This document shows positions 18,576 to 27,881 of a stretch of DNA of 31,340 nucleotides, in pieces; the first letter of the stretch is position 1; every line of letters starts with the position of its first letter. The DNA lies in assembly GCA_014084085.1 (NCBI GenBank), contig NPFB01000141.1, forward strand, positions 1 to 31,340. The letters run 5' to 3'. Made by a program: the position numbers and the translations under genes. A model generated the notes under the pieces. The model did no database searches. It had not been told where the DNA came from and saw only the letters and a list, made by a program, of their open reading frames with translations. Source of the DNA: Hondaea fermentalgiana. Its lineage: Eukaryota > Sar > Bigyra > Thraustochytrida > Thraustochytriidae.

Positions 18576-19107
18576 GGCGGCCGAGAATCTCCAAGCGACT
18601 TCTGCAGCAGAGTTTCCTGCTATCGAACGTGCGCGGGCGCTCTATCAAGAGCGTCTTCGGGCGGCGCAAGCCTCGCTCGAGTCTGCCGCCACGCGTGAAT
18701 GGAGACGCGCTGCAGCTGCCCCGTCGAGAGGACTTCGGACAAGGAAGGAACATCAAAACAAGCCTGCACTTGAGCGCAATCGATCCCGGGCAAGACAGGC
18801 TCCTGGGCCTCGCGCTAGAGACGGGCGAACCTCCGAAGACGAATTAGCCGCTGCCATGTCTCAAGCGCTGGAAGCACGGATCGCGCAAATTTTTGATCGA
18901 GACGAGGCTTTGGATGAGGACCTTGTCGTGCTCGAAGACCAGCATCAAGTTGAGTACAACGACGCGTATGATGACGCAAAGTTTGTCAACTGCGCGTATG
19001 CGCCCCGGGGCCTCGCACGAAAAATTAGAGCTGACGCAGCAAGAATTGCACGTGACGCCGCTGCGCAAGAGAAGTTATGTCGGATACGCAGTGTTATTAT
19101 GGAATAA
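18454..19107 (+). CDS. Overlapping ORF or frameshifted extension after COX19, 217 codons
   Basis: This frame opens at an ATG at 18454 inside COX19 exon 2, in the +1 frame, and runs to TAA at 19107. From about 18574 on it has strong coding character: purine-first codons, helical Ala/Arg/Glu-rich sequence (ERARALYQERLRAAQASLES), then an acidic region with FDRDEALDEDLVVLE and a basic helical end. No family is recognised. Four readings are possible. It may be a separate overlapping gene. It may be a shorter 83-residue protein from the ATG at 18856, which has a good GCCATG context. It may be a C-terminal extension of COX19 reached by a +1 shift at its UGA (18573). Or the assembly may have a one-base error. 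I saw no splice pair that joins the frames in phase. Confidence 0.45.
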   Translation: MKNSQASRPKRRSEKDFTEASPPSSTRLQQAQRPATRTANEAAENLQATSAAEFPAIERARALYQERLRAAQASLESAATREWRRAAAAPSRGLRTRKEHQNKPALERNRSRARQAPGPRARDGRTSEDELAAAMSQALEARIAQIFDRDEALDEDLVVLEDQHQVEYNDAYDDAKFVNCAYAPRGLARKIRADAARIARDAAAQEKLCRIRSVIME

Positions 19108-19425
19108 TTTGAACGAACGAACGAACAAACAAACGAATTTCATAAATGAATGAATGAACACAACCCACCCAAACCCAACCAAAGCAAAATAAACCAAGGC
19201 AATTAAGCAGACAAGAGCTCGACACTCTTTCTTGCACCCTTGATGACCGCCGACCGCCCGTGTAGAATCGAAAAGAGCATGGTTCGTGAGTTTGTCAACC
19301 GACACTACTTCACACTCGAACTTCACTTGTTCTTGTCGATGCAGCAGAGCGAAAAAAACAGTATACATGGTGTTGGAACAGAAATGAGAGAGCTCCGGTC
19401 AAAAAACTATTTCGTAATTTTTCTT
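19108..19425. other. Convergent intergenic gap with GAAC/GAAT repeats
   Basis: A 318-bp gap between two convergent genes. GAAC/AAAC (19111-19134) and GAAT (19146-19160) tetranucleotide runs are present. I see no gene. Confidence 0.5.
19188..19193 (+). terminator. Possible AATAAA polyadenylation signal
   Basis: AATAAA lies 80 nt after the stop of the plus-strand ORF at 19107, in the convergent gap. Positional inference only. Confidence 0.35.
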
Positions 19426-22400
19426 CTATTCAGGTGGCAGCTCACCGTACTTGACCTCGAGACGTATCATTTCCAGCGGAATGCTAAAGTCCATGTCGCC
19501 ATCATCGTACTGAATATCAAATGTGCCGTCTGTATTGACATCTGCAATGATACCAGCATACCACGGATTGTAAGCCTTGCCTTGATACCTGCATTGAATG
19601 CGAGTTCCTGCACTGAAGCTGTCATAGGGGTCCGCCTCCTCAGTCTGAAACTCTGAAGGGAGCTCAGCAAACTCGCCCTCGAGATCCTCTTCCTCTTCTT
19701 CGTCGTCGTCATCATCATCACCTTCTTCTTCCTCTCCTTCATAGGGCGCTCCACCTGTATGCTCGCCAGCTTGACCTTCATGTTCATCCTCGAGTGCGTT
19801 GTTACTCATACCATGTTCCCCGCCCTGCCCTGGCTCATCATCAGGATCAGGGCATGTAAAGCAGGACCGATCATCTTCCGGAGCTTGCAGAGCCGCTGCC
19901 AACACGCGTCGGCGCTCTTCGTCACTAGGAAGACGTAGATGCCGCTCGGGTACCTTGGTAGCAAAGTGCGTCGGTAAACGTACACGAACAGCACCGGCAC
20001 AGCCAGGTTCTACAGTCGTTTTGGTGGCGCAGCCGCCAAAACCGGCAAACCTGCCGACGGCGTCCCAGTCGCCCAATCCCGTGCTTGCAGGCAAATCGGC
20101 ATCCTTTCCTCCTGCCTCATGAGCCACGCCGCTGAGCGTCCGATGACGTTTGGCCACCTCGCGATTGACGAAACTGCTTCCGCCGCCACCGCCGCCCACA
20201 ACACCAGGCGTAAATCCTCCTCCGCCGCCACCGAAAAGACCACCGCCGCCTCCTCCCCCAAAATGAGCGCCATGCCCACCTTGGTAAGACGTGCCCGGTT
20301 CAGCCTCAATAAGGACATTATCGGGAAAGTCGCCCGGCGCACCGCCACGAGTCTGCGTCCCGGGCCCCCCGTGTCTCTGGATGCCGTCAAAATCGATGGG
20401 ATCTGCTTTTTCGTCTCCGCCAGGATGACCATTGCGGGTCCCGCCACCACCGCCACCCCCCGCAAGAAGCAAAAGTTCTTCACCAAAGGCACCTTGGCGC
20501 AATACGGCAGAGTAGCCGCCACCACCACCGCACGCAAAGGTGAAATTGTTCGAGTAGCCATCACCTCCGCCCGGAAACCCGCCCTTGGCGACGCGCTGAA
20601 AATCGTCCTCGGGATAAAACTCGCGCGGCTCCTCATCGTCGCGCGTTTCGCCTCCAGAGCCCACGACGATGATGAGTTCTTCCTTTGGGTACACTGCCAG
20701 CTCGGCCTCGACAAAACCACCACCACCGCCATTTCCTCCGCGTCTTCCGCGCAGAATACCGGCGCCGCCGCCGCCACCCCACAGCTGCACAAGAAGTGAT
20801 CGACACTTGCGCGGCACGCGCCACTTGTACGAGCCTGGCGTTGTCCACGTTGTGATGCCGAGCCTGTGGAGATGGTCCTGACGATGCATGGGAAGCTCGC
20901 GTGCCTCCATCTCTGCCATGCACCCGAGCCAGTCGCAACGTACCTGCCGCAAAGCGCATTCGTGCAGCTCGTGCTGACTGGCTTCCCACTGCATGTGGTC
21001 TTGATCCTCGAGGCCACCCGAAATTTTCCAGCCGCAACCTAATTTGCAAGGAAGCGCAGGAACCGGACGCTTGACGCAATCATGGGTAAGATGATCCTTC
21101 ATGAGATCAAAGCGAATTGTCTCGCCGCATCGGTTGTCACAAGGCACCATGCGTTTGGGGCATTCCATTGTCTCGTGAGTCTCTCGCGCAAGAGTCCACT
21201 CCTCGGCGCGCAGCACGAGACCGCATCCAAGCGTGCATGGAAGCTGGCGTCGTCGGCAGCGCTCCAGACGATGGTACTCAACTTCAGCGGGCTCGATCCA
21301 GTCCTTGCATCCCCAGTCGCACAAAACGTATCCCTCATTCATGCGCTCTTCGGCAGCCTGGATCATGAGCAGCATGCGCTGCAAGGTATCGCCCATCGTT
21401 TGCGCGGCCTTGTTCATGAGTTCACCTGTGAGGTGCGACACGGACGAGCGCCGACGCACGCGCGTCCCGCCAATTTCGGGAGGGATGAGATCCACTGAAG
21501 ATTTGCGTCGTCGCCGAGGCATCGGGGTCGTTGAACCTCGTCGCACCGAGGGACCCTGCGGACTTTGTGTCGGACTTTGGGTTTCGGCGGCTTGCTTTGC
21601 TTCTGCGCTGCCGCCTTCCTCATCATCACCGTCTTCTGCCGTCGTTTCGAGCCCTTCAAAGGGTGGCGGCACTCTTGATAGCGCGAGGGTCCGACCAGCC
21701 ACCTCGTCCACACCGACAAAGTAGCTTATACACGAAACAACGCCCTTGGTGTCTCGAAAGTTGTCAACCTCCTCGCGCCATTCGATCTTGGTATTCTCGT
21801 CGCGTGCACGCCGAAAAACTTGGAGACGCTTGCGCACGCGACCATCATCGCGTGCGCGCAGAGCCTCGTACAAAAAACAAGCTTGCTCGACTTCAAGGAC
21901 ATGCATGGGTCGTTCCCAGGTTCCTTGCGCATTCGTTTTGTTCCAGTAAAATACATTGAGCGTCGAGACGTCCCGGCATTCTTCCCACTCGCCAAATACG
22001 CGAACGCGTTCACTGGCAGTGTGCATCGTGCGCCAATTCTCTTGGATCGACTCCGGCGCTGTGCTCGTCTTGTCGACGTAGTCGGACCACTCGAGAGGCC
22101 GCTCGAATTGCCGTGCCGACGTTTTGGCGTGCACGTAATAGACGCGTCCAGAGCTGCGAAGACGCCATTTGTGCCAGAAGCCAAGCGTGGCAATCTCGTC
22201 GGCGTCGGATTCGTCACAAGGAGCTGCCTCGAGATCCATCTCCGCAGGTCGTTCCCATTGCGATTCTCCATGCTCAAAATCGTGGTAAAAGATCTGCCCT
22301 GTTTCCTTGTGTTCGTAGACGTCCCAAGTTCCGTGGGTATGGACGCGCTTGGATTTCATTTTTAGTTGCGCCCATCCAAAGAGGATATGGTCACACTCGA

Positions 22401-24906
22401 GGACACTTGTGGGCTTGGACCACTGACAGCGGGCATGCTCATCAGCGTAATAAAGCTGACCTGTCGGCTCATAGACCATTTCAGCAAAGTTCTCGACTTG
22501 GCGCAAGCGCGAAGAACGCTGCAACACCCGTTTCCAGTGCGCGTCGATTTCACCTGCGCGTTGAAGCATCTTGAAGAGCTTGTCGTTGACCAGCGGCTCG
22601 ATCTCGACGTCCATTTCCTTCTTTTCGCTCTCGCGCTCTGCCTTAGCGTTTTCAACTGCTAGCATATACATGCCTCCAAAGTTTTTCAGTTTGAGCTCGA
22701 GAATATCCATGACTGTGCGCTCATTTTTGTCACGAATAGCGATCTCGGCGCCGTGCTCATTGATGAGGGCGGTCCCAATGGCGATGTGGGCATCGGAGAT
22801 CTCGCCCTGGGAAGGATCGACCGTGCAGGTGAGCGGGGCGCGGCCGATGCTGTTCTTTTGATTAATCCAGCCGCCATAGAGACATCTTGCGAGGATGTAC
22901 TCGTACTCGTCGTATTCTAGGTACTCTCGCTCGGGGCAAAAATCGAAACGATTCATGGCCGCGTGAATGACATGCGGACCTGGAGGGTAGAGAACGAATC
23001 CGGACTTGGGATCAAGGTTCTGCACGAATTCAATGACATTGTCCACGGAGGACGTTGTGGCAATCGAGTCGGCGGTCCCACCGGCTTTACTACTGGTTTC
23101 GCTTTTGTCGCATTCGTCCGTGGCAGGCGTAGCGGTCTCGGCAATTGGCTTGAACGTTGCGCCCTTTGTACGCGCACAAAATTCTTGCAAGGCGGCGACC
23201 ATCCAAATCTTCTTGAAGCGAGGCGTGAGGAAGCGAGAGAGACGGGCCTCGATGATGGCGTCATAGGCGGCTCGCGCCGTGACATGGAATGATGCGCCTT
23301 CGCCGAGGGCATCTCGACCGCTGACGATACGGCGCATGCGCTCGTTGTACCAGTCAAGGAGGAAGCAGGCAGTTTTGACATGGCCGTGGCCACAGGAAAT
23401 GTGCAGTGGGGTATCTCCGTACTTGTCGGGGGAGACGGCGTCGGCACCTCGTGAAATGAGCAGCTGCAAGATATCGAGAGAGCCTGCTTGGGCTGCCATG
23501 TGCGTGCTGCGCCGGCCATACTTGTCTTGAGCGTTGAGGTCGGCTCCTTGGTCGAGAAGGTAAATGGTCGCTTCGAGTTGCTTGTGCTTGATTGCGAGAG
23601 CAAGCGCGGTGGTTTCGTGGCCCACCATGAGTTTGGGCGCGTCAACTTCTTGGCCTGCAGCCATATAGCGTCTGAGCTCTTCCATAAAGCCGGACGCGGC
23701 GCATTGCCAGAAATCCATGGAAATGGGACGCACCTTGTCACTGTAGCTCCCACCCGTGTCGCGCGTGAGAAGCTCGGAGAGGAGAGGATTGCGTTTGGGA
23801 CGAAATCCGTTTTCCACGAGTATAGAAAGGACCACCTTGCCATGAACACCACGCTTCATGTGGCCTTGCGCCCAATGGATCCACTCGGGTGGAAGTTCTC
23901 TGCCCTCACTTGCCGGCCATAGCCCTGGATCCTTGCGTTGCATTCGAAGCATCGATACACGCAACGACATTTTCTGCATAAATAGGTTGTTCTTGCAGGG
24001 GAAGAAGCCTTTGACGGTGAGTTTCTCCAAGAGTTCGATTTCGTCAACCCCACGGTCGATGTTTTCTGCAAACCAGCGCAGCCAGCTATCTGGAATTTCT
24101 CCAGGCTCGTAATCAATACCTGGAATATGCTCGCGAAGCTGCGTCATGGCTGTTGTGGCGGCGTTGAATTTGGCGGTGCGCGTGTTAATGCCAATACCTT
24201 CGTACGCTCTTGTCTCTTGCGATTTTTGCAAATGGCCATCAGGGCCAATTTCAAGAAAACACCCTGAGACTTCTGCAGCCATGATGAATTGTGGTGGGTG
24301 CATGGAGGTCGCCTCGCGAACTTCGATCAATTTGTACCTGAGCTCGAGCTTGCGTCTGCTGCACTCGCGCTCGAGCATTTTCAGCGGGGTCTCATTCATT
24401 TGTTCGAACACGCGAGCCATTTTGTTCACTCGGCCGTCTTCTTTTTGGAAACGAGCAATAAGGTGCAAGAACTCGCCAAAGTCGATGGTCCCCGTACAGT
24501 CCTCGTCGAATTCTTCGATGAGATCTTCGAGTTGATCGTCTGTAGCATCTTCGCCGAGTTTGGTGAAGGCATGGCGCAGCTCGTCCACGTCAATGGCCCC
24601 ACTTTCGTCTTCATCGAGCTCCTCGAAGAGCATGATGAGCTGGTCAATCTCTGCAGGTGTAAAGGTGGCTTCAAGCTCCACTGGCACCTGGAAATTGTCT
24701 TCGACCTTTTGCGCTTCCTCGTCGAGAATTGCGGCGCGACGGTTCTTCTCCGCCTCGTCGTCTTCATCGTCGTCGCCGTCGTCGGCCTTGCGTTCGCCGT
24801 GGTTTCCGTCGTTTTTTTCTTCATCGTCGGCGTCGTCATCGTCGTCTACATTTTTCCTTTCTCTACCAGTTGCGTGGCCGGTGCCCGCCTCGCCCGTGCC
24901 CATCAT
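19426..24906 (-). CDS. Giant multidomain scaffold: EF-hand, ankyrin, WW-like, TRAF-type zinc finger, Gly-rich, Tudor-like
   Basis: A single 5.5-kb exon encoding 1826 residues, starting MMGTGEAG. Domains in order: an acidic disordered start (1-60); an EF-hand pair with loops 98-109 and 134-145, both with the DxDxSG or DxDxTG pattern and a final Glu; two copies of a 38-residue repeat (270-307 and 337-374); ankyrin repeats (about 425-525, with DKYGDTPLHISCGHGH); four WW-like units ending near 831, 887, 937 and 1000 (QWSKP, QWERP, QFERP, TWERP); a Ser/Arg-rich linker with RRKSS-type sites; TRAF-type Cys/His zinc fingers (about 1196-1345); a glycine-rich domain (1352-1645) like that of ALK-type Gly-rich proteins; acidic linkers; and a C-terminal Tudor-like barrel (about 1764-1815, WYAGIIADVNTDGTFDIQYD). 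Several calcium, peptide and protein-binding modules without an enzyme domain suggest a calcium-responsive scaffold, which is inference. No frame breaks are present. Confidence 0.9.
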   Translation of the reverse strand: MMGTGEAGTGHATGRERKNVDDDDDADDEEKNDGNHGERKADDGDDDEDDEAEKNRRAAILDEEAQKVEDNFQVPVELEATFTPAEIDQLIMLFEELDEDESGAIDVDELRHAFTKLGEDATDDQLEDLIEEFDEDCTGTIDFGEFLHLIARFQKEDGRVNKMARVFEQMNETPLKMLERECSRRKLELRYKLIEVREATSMHPPQFIMAAEVSGCFLEIGPDGHLQKSQETRAYEGIGINTRTAKFNAATTAMTQLREHIPGIDYEPGEIPDSWLRWFAENIDRGVDEIELLEKLTVKGFFPCKNNLFMQKMSLRVSMLRMQRKDPGLWPASEGRELPPEWIHWAQGHMKRGVHGKVVLSILVENGFRPKRNPLLSELLTRDTGGSYSDKVRPISMDFWQCAASGFMEELRRYMAAGQEVDAPKLMVGHETTALALAIKHKQLEATIYLLDQGADLNAQDKYGRRSTHMAAQAGSLDILQLLISRGADAVSPDKYGDTPLHISCGHGHVKTACFLLDWYNERMRRIVSGRDALGEGASFHVTARAAYDAIIEARLSRFLTPRFKKIWMVAALQEFCARTKGATFKPIAETATPATDECDKSETSSKAGGTADSIATTSSVDNVIEFVQNLDPKSGFVLYPPGPHVIHAAMNRFDFCPEREYLEYDEYEYILARCLYGGWINQKNSIGRAPLTCTVDPSQGEISDAHIAIGTALINEHGAEIAIRDKNERTVMDILELKLKNFGGMYMLAVENAKAERESEKKEMDVEIEPLVNDKLFKMLQRAGEIDAHWKRVLQRSSRLRQVENFAEMVYEPTGQLYYADEHARCQWSKPTSVLECDHILFGWAQLKMKSKRVHTHGTWDVYEHKETGQIFYHDFEHGESQWERPAEMDLEAAPCDESDADEIATLGFWHKWRLRSSGRVYYVHAKTSARQFERPLEWSDYVDKTSTAPESIQENWRTMHTASERVRVFGEWEECRDVSTLNVFYWNKTNAQGTWERPMHVLEVEQACFLYEALRARDDGRVRKRLQVFRRARDENTKIEWREEVDNFRDTKGVVSCISYFVGVDEVAGRTLALSRVPPPFEGLETTAEDGDDEEGGSAEAKQAAETQSPTQSPQGPSVRRGSTTPMPRRRRKSSVDLIPPEIGGTRVRRRSSVSHLTGELMNKAAQTMGDTLQRMLLMIQAAEERMNEGYVLCDWGCKDWIEPAEVEYHRLERCRRRQLPCTLGCGLVLRAEEWTLARETHETMECPKRMVPCDNRCGETIRFDLMKDHLTHDCVKRPVPALPCKLGCGWKISGGLEDQDHMQWEASQHELHECALRQVRCDWLGCMAEMEARELPMHRQDHLHRLGITTWTTPGSYKWRVPRKCRSLLVQLWGGGGGAGILRGRRGGNGGGGGFVEAELAVYPKEELIIVVGSGGETRDDEEPREFYPEDDFQRVAKGGFPGGGDGYSNNFTFACGGGGGYSAVLRQGAFGEELLLLAGGGGGGGTRNGHPGGDEKADPIDFDGIQRHGGPGTQTRGGAPGDFPDNVLIEAEPGTSYQGGHGAHFGGGGGGGLFGGGGGGFTPGVVGGGGGGSSFVNREVAKRHRTLSGVAHEAGGKDADLPASTGLGDWDAVGRFAGFGGCATKTTVEPGCAGAVRVRLPTHFATKVPERHLRLPSDEERRRVLAAALQAPEDDRSCFTCPDPDDEPGQGGEHGMSNNALEDEHEGQAGEHTGGAPYEGEEEEGDDDDDDEEEEEDLEGEFAELPSEFQTEEADPYDSFSAGTRIQCRYQGKAYNPWYAGIIADVNTDGTFDIQYDDGDMDFSIPLEMIRLEVKYGELPPE

Positions 24907-25294
24907 CGGCGCCTCCGTCGGGGCGCACGCTCAGCTCTGCAGCGAGCTTTGCAGACTGCACGATGATTCTTTGAGCGCGAATTTTATATTCGTGCGAACC
25001 CAAGGTGTGTGCGCAACTTTTTAATTTTTTTGGCTCGCCAAGGTAAGGAATGGAGCAAAGAGGCGAAAAAGGCCAAGCAAGTCCGTCGGAGCGGAGCGGT
25101 CATTTACTTTTTCGCTCATCGCTTCTTCTTCATGGCAATATACTCTCTCAAATCAACGGTCACCCCCACTGCCACTGCTACAAGGCGTATTGGTGGGGAC
25201 TGCTACATTCTGTCCCATTCATAATTCGTTCAGTAAAAAAAAGTGGTTCTGAGAAAATAAAAGAGAGGAAAAATTAGGTGGCATACTTTGCAGG
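24907..25294. promoter_or_regulatory. 5' flank of the giant gene, 3' flank of the PX-PDZ gene
   Basis: 388 bp, more AT-rich than the flanking coding DNA. It should contain the promoter of the giant gene. A donor-like AAGGTAAGG occurs on the plus strand near 25039-25047 but belongs to no supported gene. Confidence 0.45.
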
Positions 25295-25495
25295 TCAAAA
25301 GGAGACGTCCTCGAGAAGATCGTCGTCATTATAGGCGGTCGTGCCTAGATCCTCATCGTCCGCGGCGCCAGTAGGATGGCTCTGAAGATGTGTCACTGTC
25401 GGCGTCGAGCCTGAGTCGCCAAAAGCTTTAACCTCGCCATGGCCGGATGCTTCACCTTGCATCTGTGCGTCTGACAGGCCCTGTTGCTCCTGTTG

Positions 25496-25547
<52 letters not shown>

Positions 25548-27343
25548 AGAAGAATGACCTCTTCTTCGGTCGGGCCGGAGAAGAGCTCATCGTCAGCTCG
25601 TGATTGGGATGATGCATTGTTTGCATCGGCCGCGGCCGCGGCAGCAGCAAAGGATAAACTCGCATCGTTGACATCAGGCGCCATCGCAGGCAAAGAATGA
25701 CTCGACGTGCCGGCGCTTGCCGTGGCATCATCAAGATGCGTGTTTGCCAATGCATCGGCTGCAGCATCAACGCCAGTCCCTTCAAAGGTACCTTCTTCGT
25801 CCTCGTCTTCGTTGTACTGGGTTGCGGGAAGTTTGGCCGAGTTGCTTTCTGCTGCCGGTGCTCTAGGTGTGAAATCGGAACGCGCAAAGGCAGGGGAAGG
25901 CGTAAATGTAGTTGCTTGCATTGCCTGTGGCGCACGCGAGGGTGGGGCCGGTGCGACGTCAGCATGAGATTCGGCGGCATACGGCGAAGCTTGCGTCTGG
26001 TAAGCTTGAGAATATGCAGACTGCTGATCATACGCGGACTGCTGATTGTATGCCGCTGACTGCTGGTCATATGCAGACTGCTGGTTGTATGCTGATGACT
26101 GCTGGTGATAATGAGCTGGGGCCGCAAAACTTTGCTGGTAAACATCTTGCTGATAGGCTGTCTGCTGCGATAAAGCTTGGGCTGCCGGAGTTGTTACGGG
26201 CGCTGGTGCTGGCGCTGGTGCTGGCGCTGCAAAGGAGTCGAACCCCGGAGAAGGTAGGGACGAAGGCGGAGTGGTCGCTGAGGAAGAAGAGGCAAGATCT
26301 CCCGAAGGCGAGCGCGGCGAGGCACCTCCGACAAACGTGTAACCAAGAAAGTGGACAATGAGCGGCTTGGGAGAATTTTTCAGTCGCGGTACAATTTCCT
26401 CGTAGAGAACGTGCACGACGGAGTCACCGCCGATTTTGCTGATGATATCGCCGACACCGACAAGACCCGAACGTTCGGCAACACCTGGTTGGCCGTTTGC
26501 TGCGCGCTGGTAGTCGACGACAATGGCCTGAGGAAAGACCTCGCGCTTGAGAGCGGGGTTCGTAGGAGAGACGTGTGGCGGGCGTTTTTTTAGGCGGAGG
26601 CCGAGGAATTGGCCCTCGGTGATGACAACGCTGACCTCGCGCATGGAGGGGTCGCCCATGCCTAGAAAGGCCTCCATGTCGGGATTAACGGCGACGCGAG
26701 GAACAAGAAGGGTGCGACGGAGCCAATTTTCGAGATCTTGGCGACGGGTCTCGAGGAATTCGGTGCGAAGGTGGTCCTGGAGAAGTTTGTTGTGTTTTGG
26801 GGGATGCTTGGGCACAGAGGAGAGCATGTGTGTTCCGTAAAATGCGCTGCGGATTTGTGAGTAGGCGAATCGAAAGTCGCGAAAGCGACGATGCACGGCA
26901 AAATGCATTTCCCGACGCTGACTCCGATAGACACGTGTAAAGCTGACCTTGACGAGGTACCAGACAGTACTTGTGCCATCGACGGCGACCTCGGGAATAC
27001 TAACTTGCACATTTTCCACACTTTCGTCCTGATCCTTGAGGCGCTCGTTGTTCTCGCGAAGCTGCACTTGGGCGTGCTGTGGCCCCGTGAGTAGACAGAT
27101 GTAGCGACCTGCGCTTGTCTTGGAGAAGAAGGAGGATGTTCCAGCCTCGATGATGACGCGACCTGTTCCGCCGCCGTTGGGTAGCTGGAAGACGAGGGCG
27201 CCTTTGGGCTGTTCGACGCCGCCGACCGAGAGACTCGTGTCCTTGGTGACGGGATTATGTCTCAGCACGATTTTGACGGGGTCCATTTGGTTTTCATCGG
27301 TTCTGTATTCCCAGATGCGTGTCACGTCTGCGCCGAGGTTCAT
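25295..27343 (-). CDS. PX-PDZ domain protein with prion-like Gln/Tyr-rich tail, 682 residues
   Basis: Intronless; the ATG at 27343 gives MNLGADVTRIWEYR. Residues 1-90 form a beta-rich domain of unclear family. Residues about 125-228 match a PX (phox homology) domain: the Arg-rich VHRRFRDFRFAYSQI block, the PKHPPKH proline stretch and the C-terminal LENWLRR helix. PX domains bind phosphoinositides on endosomal membranes. Residues about 236-335 look like a PDZ-type domain: the carboxylate-loop-like ITEGQFLGLRL, VGVGDIISKIGGD and a final beta strand. The rest (340-682) is disordered: Ala/Pro repeats, a prion-like stretch with repeated QQSAYDQQSA and YNQQS units, and a poly-Gln run of about 19 before acidic ends. 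Together this suggests a peripheral endosomal or sorting adaptor. The domain calls are from pattern recognition. Confidence 0.85.
25491..25546. repeat. CAG (CTG on plus strand) repeat coding poly-Gln
   Basis: A pure CTG run spans 25501-25546, with CAA-coding interruptions before it. It is in frame in the PX-PDZ gene and encodes poly-Gln. Confidence 0.9.
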
Positions 27344-27527
27344 GGTGCTTGGTGTTGTCGATGAGGCGGGCTGGACGCAGTGGCGAGGTGTAAGACGCGC
27401 AAAGAAAATGGGAGCCGAAGAGTACAGTGCGTGCTATGTCGATTAATTGAGTTTCAAGACGTCGGGACGTCTTGGTGCGTCGAGCCGTCTGTTTGTGACG
27501 CCGAGGCGCGCGCCGCTCGGGTCAAGA

Positions 27528-27528
<1 letters not shown>

Positions 27529-27580
<52 letters not shown>
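27529..27580. repeat. (GGCA)13 microsatellite
   Basis: Thirteen perfect GGCA units, 186 bp upstream of the PX-PDZ start codon. In this gene's sense strand it reads TGCC, the opposite orientation to the repeat before the hydrolase gene. Confidence 0.95.
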
Positions 27581-27581
<1 letters not shown>

Positions 27582-27843
27582 TTGCTGGCGATGACGACGC
27601 GCTGGCTGCTTGCTGGCTGCGTTTCGTCGGCTTCGCTCGTTTGCAGACCTTCGTGGGAGGGAGAGCGTCCGTCTGCCTCGTGTCCTAGCGACGCGAGTTA
27701 GACAGCGATGCCTGCTCGGAGACAGAGACGCACGGCGCCGCAGCCGCGCGCAGGTCTGTGCTGTTTGGCTTCGGCGGCGTCTCAGGCTGGCTGGATCTTT
27801 AGTTGGTCGTTCGCTCACAATGTCATCAGGCTGACCCACTGTC

Positions 27844-27881
27844 GCCCGAAATTCCGGAAGGCATGACGCGGAATTTCGGGC
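27844..27881. repeat. Perfect 13-bp inverted repeat with 12-nt loop
   Basis: GCCCGAAATTCCG (27844-27856) pairs exactly with CGGAATTTCGGGC (27869-27881) around GAAGGCATGACG. It lies about 500 bp upstream of the PX-PDZ gene. It could be a hairpin in RNA, a dimeric factor site (the left arm and loop contain TTCCGGAA) or the end of a degenerate mobile element. No T-run follows. Confidence 0.8.

Noticed and set aside
20010..21017. 335-codon minus-strand frame within the giant gene
   Set aside because: Out-of-frame shadow of the glycine-rich and zinc-finger coding DNA. GGC/GGT codon runs keep other frames open.
26218..26250. GGTTCGACTCC on the minus strand, a perfect tRNA B-box-like sequence
   Set aside because: It lies in the PX-PDZ coding frame (SPGFDSF). 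No A box or cloverleaf arms can be formed around it.
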